DNA of 64,000 nt from Mytilus galloprovincialis (Eukaryota; Mollusca; Bivalvia; Mytilida; Mytilidae): contig NC_134846.1 in assembly GCF_965363235.1 (NCBI RefSeq), positions 30,204,218 to 30,268,217 on the forward strand, written 5' to 3'. The notes beneath the pieces were generated by a model. It saw only the letters and a list, made by a program, of their open reading frames with translations. It was not told the DNA's origin and did not search any database. Of the stretch, positions 63,501 to 64,000 are shown piece after piece. Made by a program: the position numbers and the translations under genes. Numbering within the stretch: the stretch's first letter is position 1; every line of letters starts with the position of its first letter.

Positions 63501-64000
63501 ACAAAAAAGTTCTCCTGGTAGAGAGGCACTACAAAGGTATAGTGGAGTTATTGCAGACCAGTGTTTTGGAAAAGGAAAGAAAATATATTACCGTGTTTCT
63601 TATGATTATACTTTGAAAACTGTTTTAACGAACACTAATCTTATTTTAGAAGTAGGTCTTGCACAGCGTGACGAAATTGATCTTAGTTATTTTGTTGGAA
63701 ATTTACAGGAAAAGGGTTGGTCATTTGCACTGGCCAAATGTGGATCTAAAAACAACATTTGTTTGAGAGCAAAACATCGCAGCACACTAAACATTGAAGA
63801 TGTATTCAGTGGAAACAGTGAAGAGTTGCAGAAAAATGGTACTTTTGAGGTTCTTTTAGACAGACAGCACAATAAGTTTTCATTGAAAAATTCAAATGCA
63901 CAAAAACCTGCTATTTCATTTGAAAATGTTGCCTCGAACAAAAATCTTTGTCCTGTGTTCGGAGTTCATAATATACTAAAAGTCAATGTGCAACTCAAGA
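57585..64000 (+). CDS. Receptor gene B: paralog of gene A with two TSP1 exons (3' end outside window)
   Basis: Exons: 57585-58229, 60966-61139, 62429-62602 and 63395 to beyond 64000, all joined in phase 1. The tail repeats the gene A plan: Y24EPL-11-Y39DTL, Y73QSL, Y87DST, Y132SDL-10-Y146EIV. The first TSP1 ([13 protein letters not shown]...) has a Cys displaced, LSGNC where SCGNG is usual. The second ([20 protein letters not shown]) is standard. The SPRY-like exon starts [18 protein letters not shown] and stays open to the window end. In exon 1 the frame meets a stop at 58146 inside the membrane segment. The alternative frame continues [14 protein letters not shown] to the conserved donor, so one base is missing relative to gene A, around the T6 run near 58120. 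Exon 1 is 645 bp where phase demands 3n+1. This is either a real disabling change or a homopolymer sequencing error. Role as for gene A. Confidence 0.83.
58675..59045 (-). repeat. Dispersed repeat (CCAAGTCAGGAAAATGGCCA type) in gene B intron 1
   Basis: Reverse copy of the 38.6-kb repeat, longer here: CTACTGTTGTCTTTATTTAA at its minus start, CCAAGTCAGGAAAATGGCCA, and TGCCATTAAAGCGGGAGGTT further on. Confidence 0.7.
59075..59235 (+). repeat. Dispersed repeat with CCAGACGCGCGCTACGTC core
   Basis: Related to the 10.49-kb repeat. It includes AAGTTGAAGATCGTCGAGGA and GGCCAGGGTTATTCGCCTGG. Confidence 0.55.
59370..59445 (-). repeat. Possible tRNA-derived SINE fragment
   Basis: On minus, a B-box-like GTGGTTCGATAATCGACC lies about 35 bases after GCGTGATCACAGTGAGACC. 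The B box is imperfect and no cloverleaf forms. Confidence 0.3.
60095..60205 (-). repeat. Dispersed mussel-type repeat fragment
   Basis: On minus it reads GAGAATGGAAATGAGGAATA, TGACAAAGAGACAACAACCC and GACCATAGAG, the same core as at 4.07 kb. Confidence 0.6.
61515..61907. mobile_element. MITE flanked by TTAA, in gene B intron 2
   Basis: TTAA (61511-61514) then GGGAGTACTTCG; on the right CAAGCCAGCTTCC then TTAA (61908-61911). The ends are imperfect inverted repeats (GGGAGTAC / GGAAGCTG). The body contains GGGGGTCACCGGGCAAATTT. It resembles the 3.19-kb element in size and termini. Confidence 0.6.
62140..62335 (+). repeat. Degenerate tandem repeat with CCATGGG, just before TSP1 exon 2 of gene B
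   Basis: Four to five loose copies of a unit of about 35-60 bp with ATACGAAATGGTATAGATAT and ATCTTCCATGGGGTA. It ends about 95 bases upstream of the exon acceptor. Confidence 0.55.
63115..63200 (-). repeat. Dispersed repeat fragment in gene B intron 3
   Basis: On minus it reads CTAAGTCAGGAATATAACAG and TTGTTTTCCATTCCTATGAT, the family also found at 41.74, 46.10 and 51.52 kb. Confidence 0.5.

Noticed and set aside
1-64000. CRISPR arrays, bacterial operons, rRNA genes, virus-like or LTR elements
   Set aside because: The window is eukaryotic nuclear DNA; no evenly spaced repeat-spacer array, no rRNA signature, and no LTR pair, capsid or envelope-like sequence was recognised.

Overview
The window looks like nuclear DNA of a marine bivalve, most likely a mytilid mussel. 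It is AT-rich, intron-rich and gene-poor, and full of short dispersed repeats of a kind I know from mussel sequence. The genes are also of bivalve type: an intronless B-box/NHL TRIM-like gene, short-exon EGF-like receptors, and thrombospondin (TSP1) and SPRY modules joined by phase-1 introns. Species assignment is from recognition only; no search was run.

Layout. 1-8.2 kb is repeat and MITE territory with no supported gene: a long-inverted-repeat element at the left edge, TTAA-flanked elements at 3.2 and 7.0 kb, and a diverged bivalve repeat at 5.0-6.0 kb. 8.27-9.92 kb is a TRIM-like gene in one frame, interrupted by three in-frame stops. 10-13 kb is dispersed repeats. 13.36-22.79 kb is an apparently whole two-gene DNA transposon of the ISL2EU/IS4EU type: a THAP-DDE transposase on + and, convergent to it, a SAP-SWIM-YqaJ nuclease gene on -. 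24.05-26.84 kb is a non-autonomous element with AACGTT-rich ends and internal minisatellites. 28.4-37.2 kb on - is a type I membrane receptor with cysteine-rich EGF-like exons and a tyrosine-motif tail.

40.0-47.2 kb holds an old tandem duplication. One copy carries insertions that are missing at the matching place in the other copy, and both keep a minus-strand open stretch resembling the end of an F5/8-type (discoidin) domain. 47.75-51.06 kb and 57.59->64.0 kb are two paralogous + strand genes with the same plan: a cytoplasmic N-terminal tail of about 180 residues with many tyrosine motifs, one membrane segment, one (gene A) or two (gene B) TSP1 exons, and a C-terminal SPRY/B30.2-like domain. 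Between them lie a 16-bp minisatellite, an inverted-repeat element and a LINE 3' relic. Gene B runs off the right edge.

The most interesting system is this pair. If the topology is right, they are type II surface receptors that place a SPRY domain outside the cell on a TSP1 stalk and carry two ITAM-like paired tyrosine motifs inside. Motif spacing is identical in both paralogs. With the minus-strand EGF receptor next door, whose tail has YxxM motifs, the right half of the window reads as a small cluster of candidate cell-surface signalling receptors, plausibly immune. That reading is inference.
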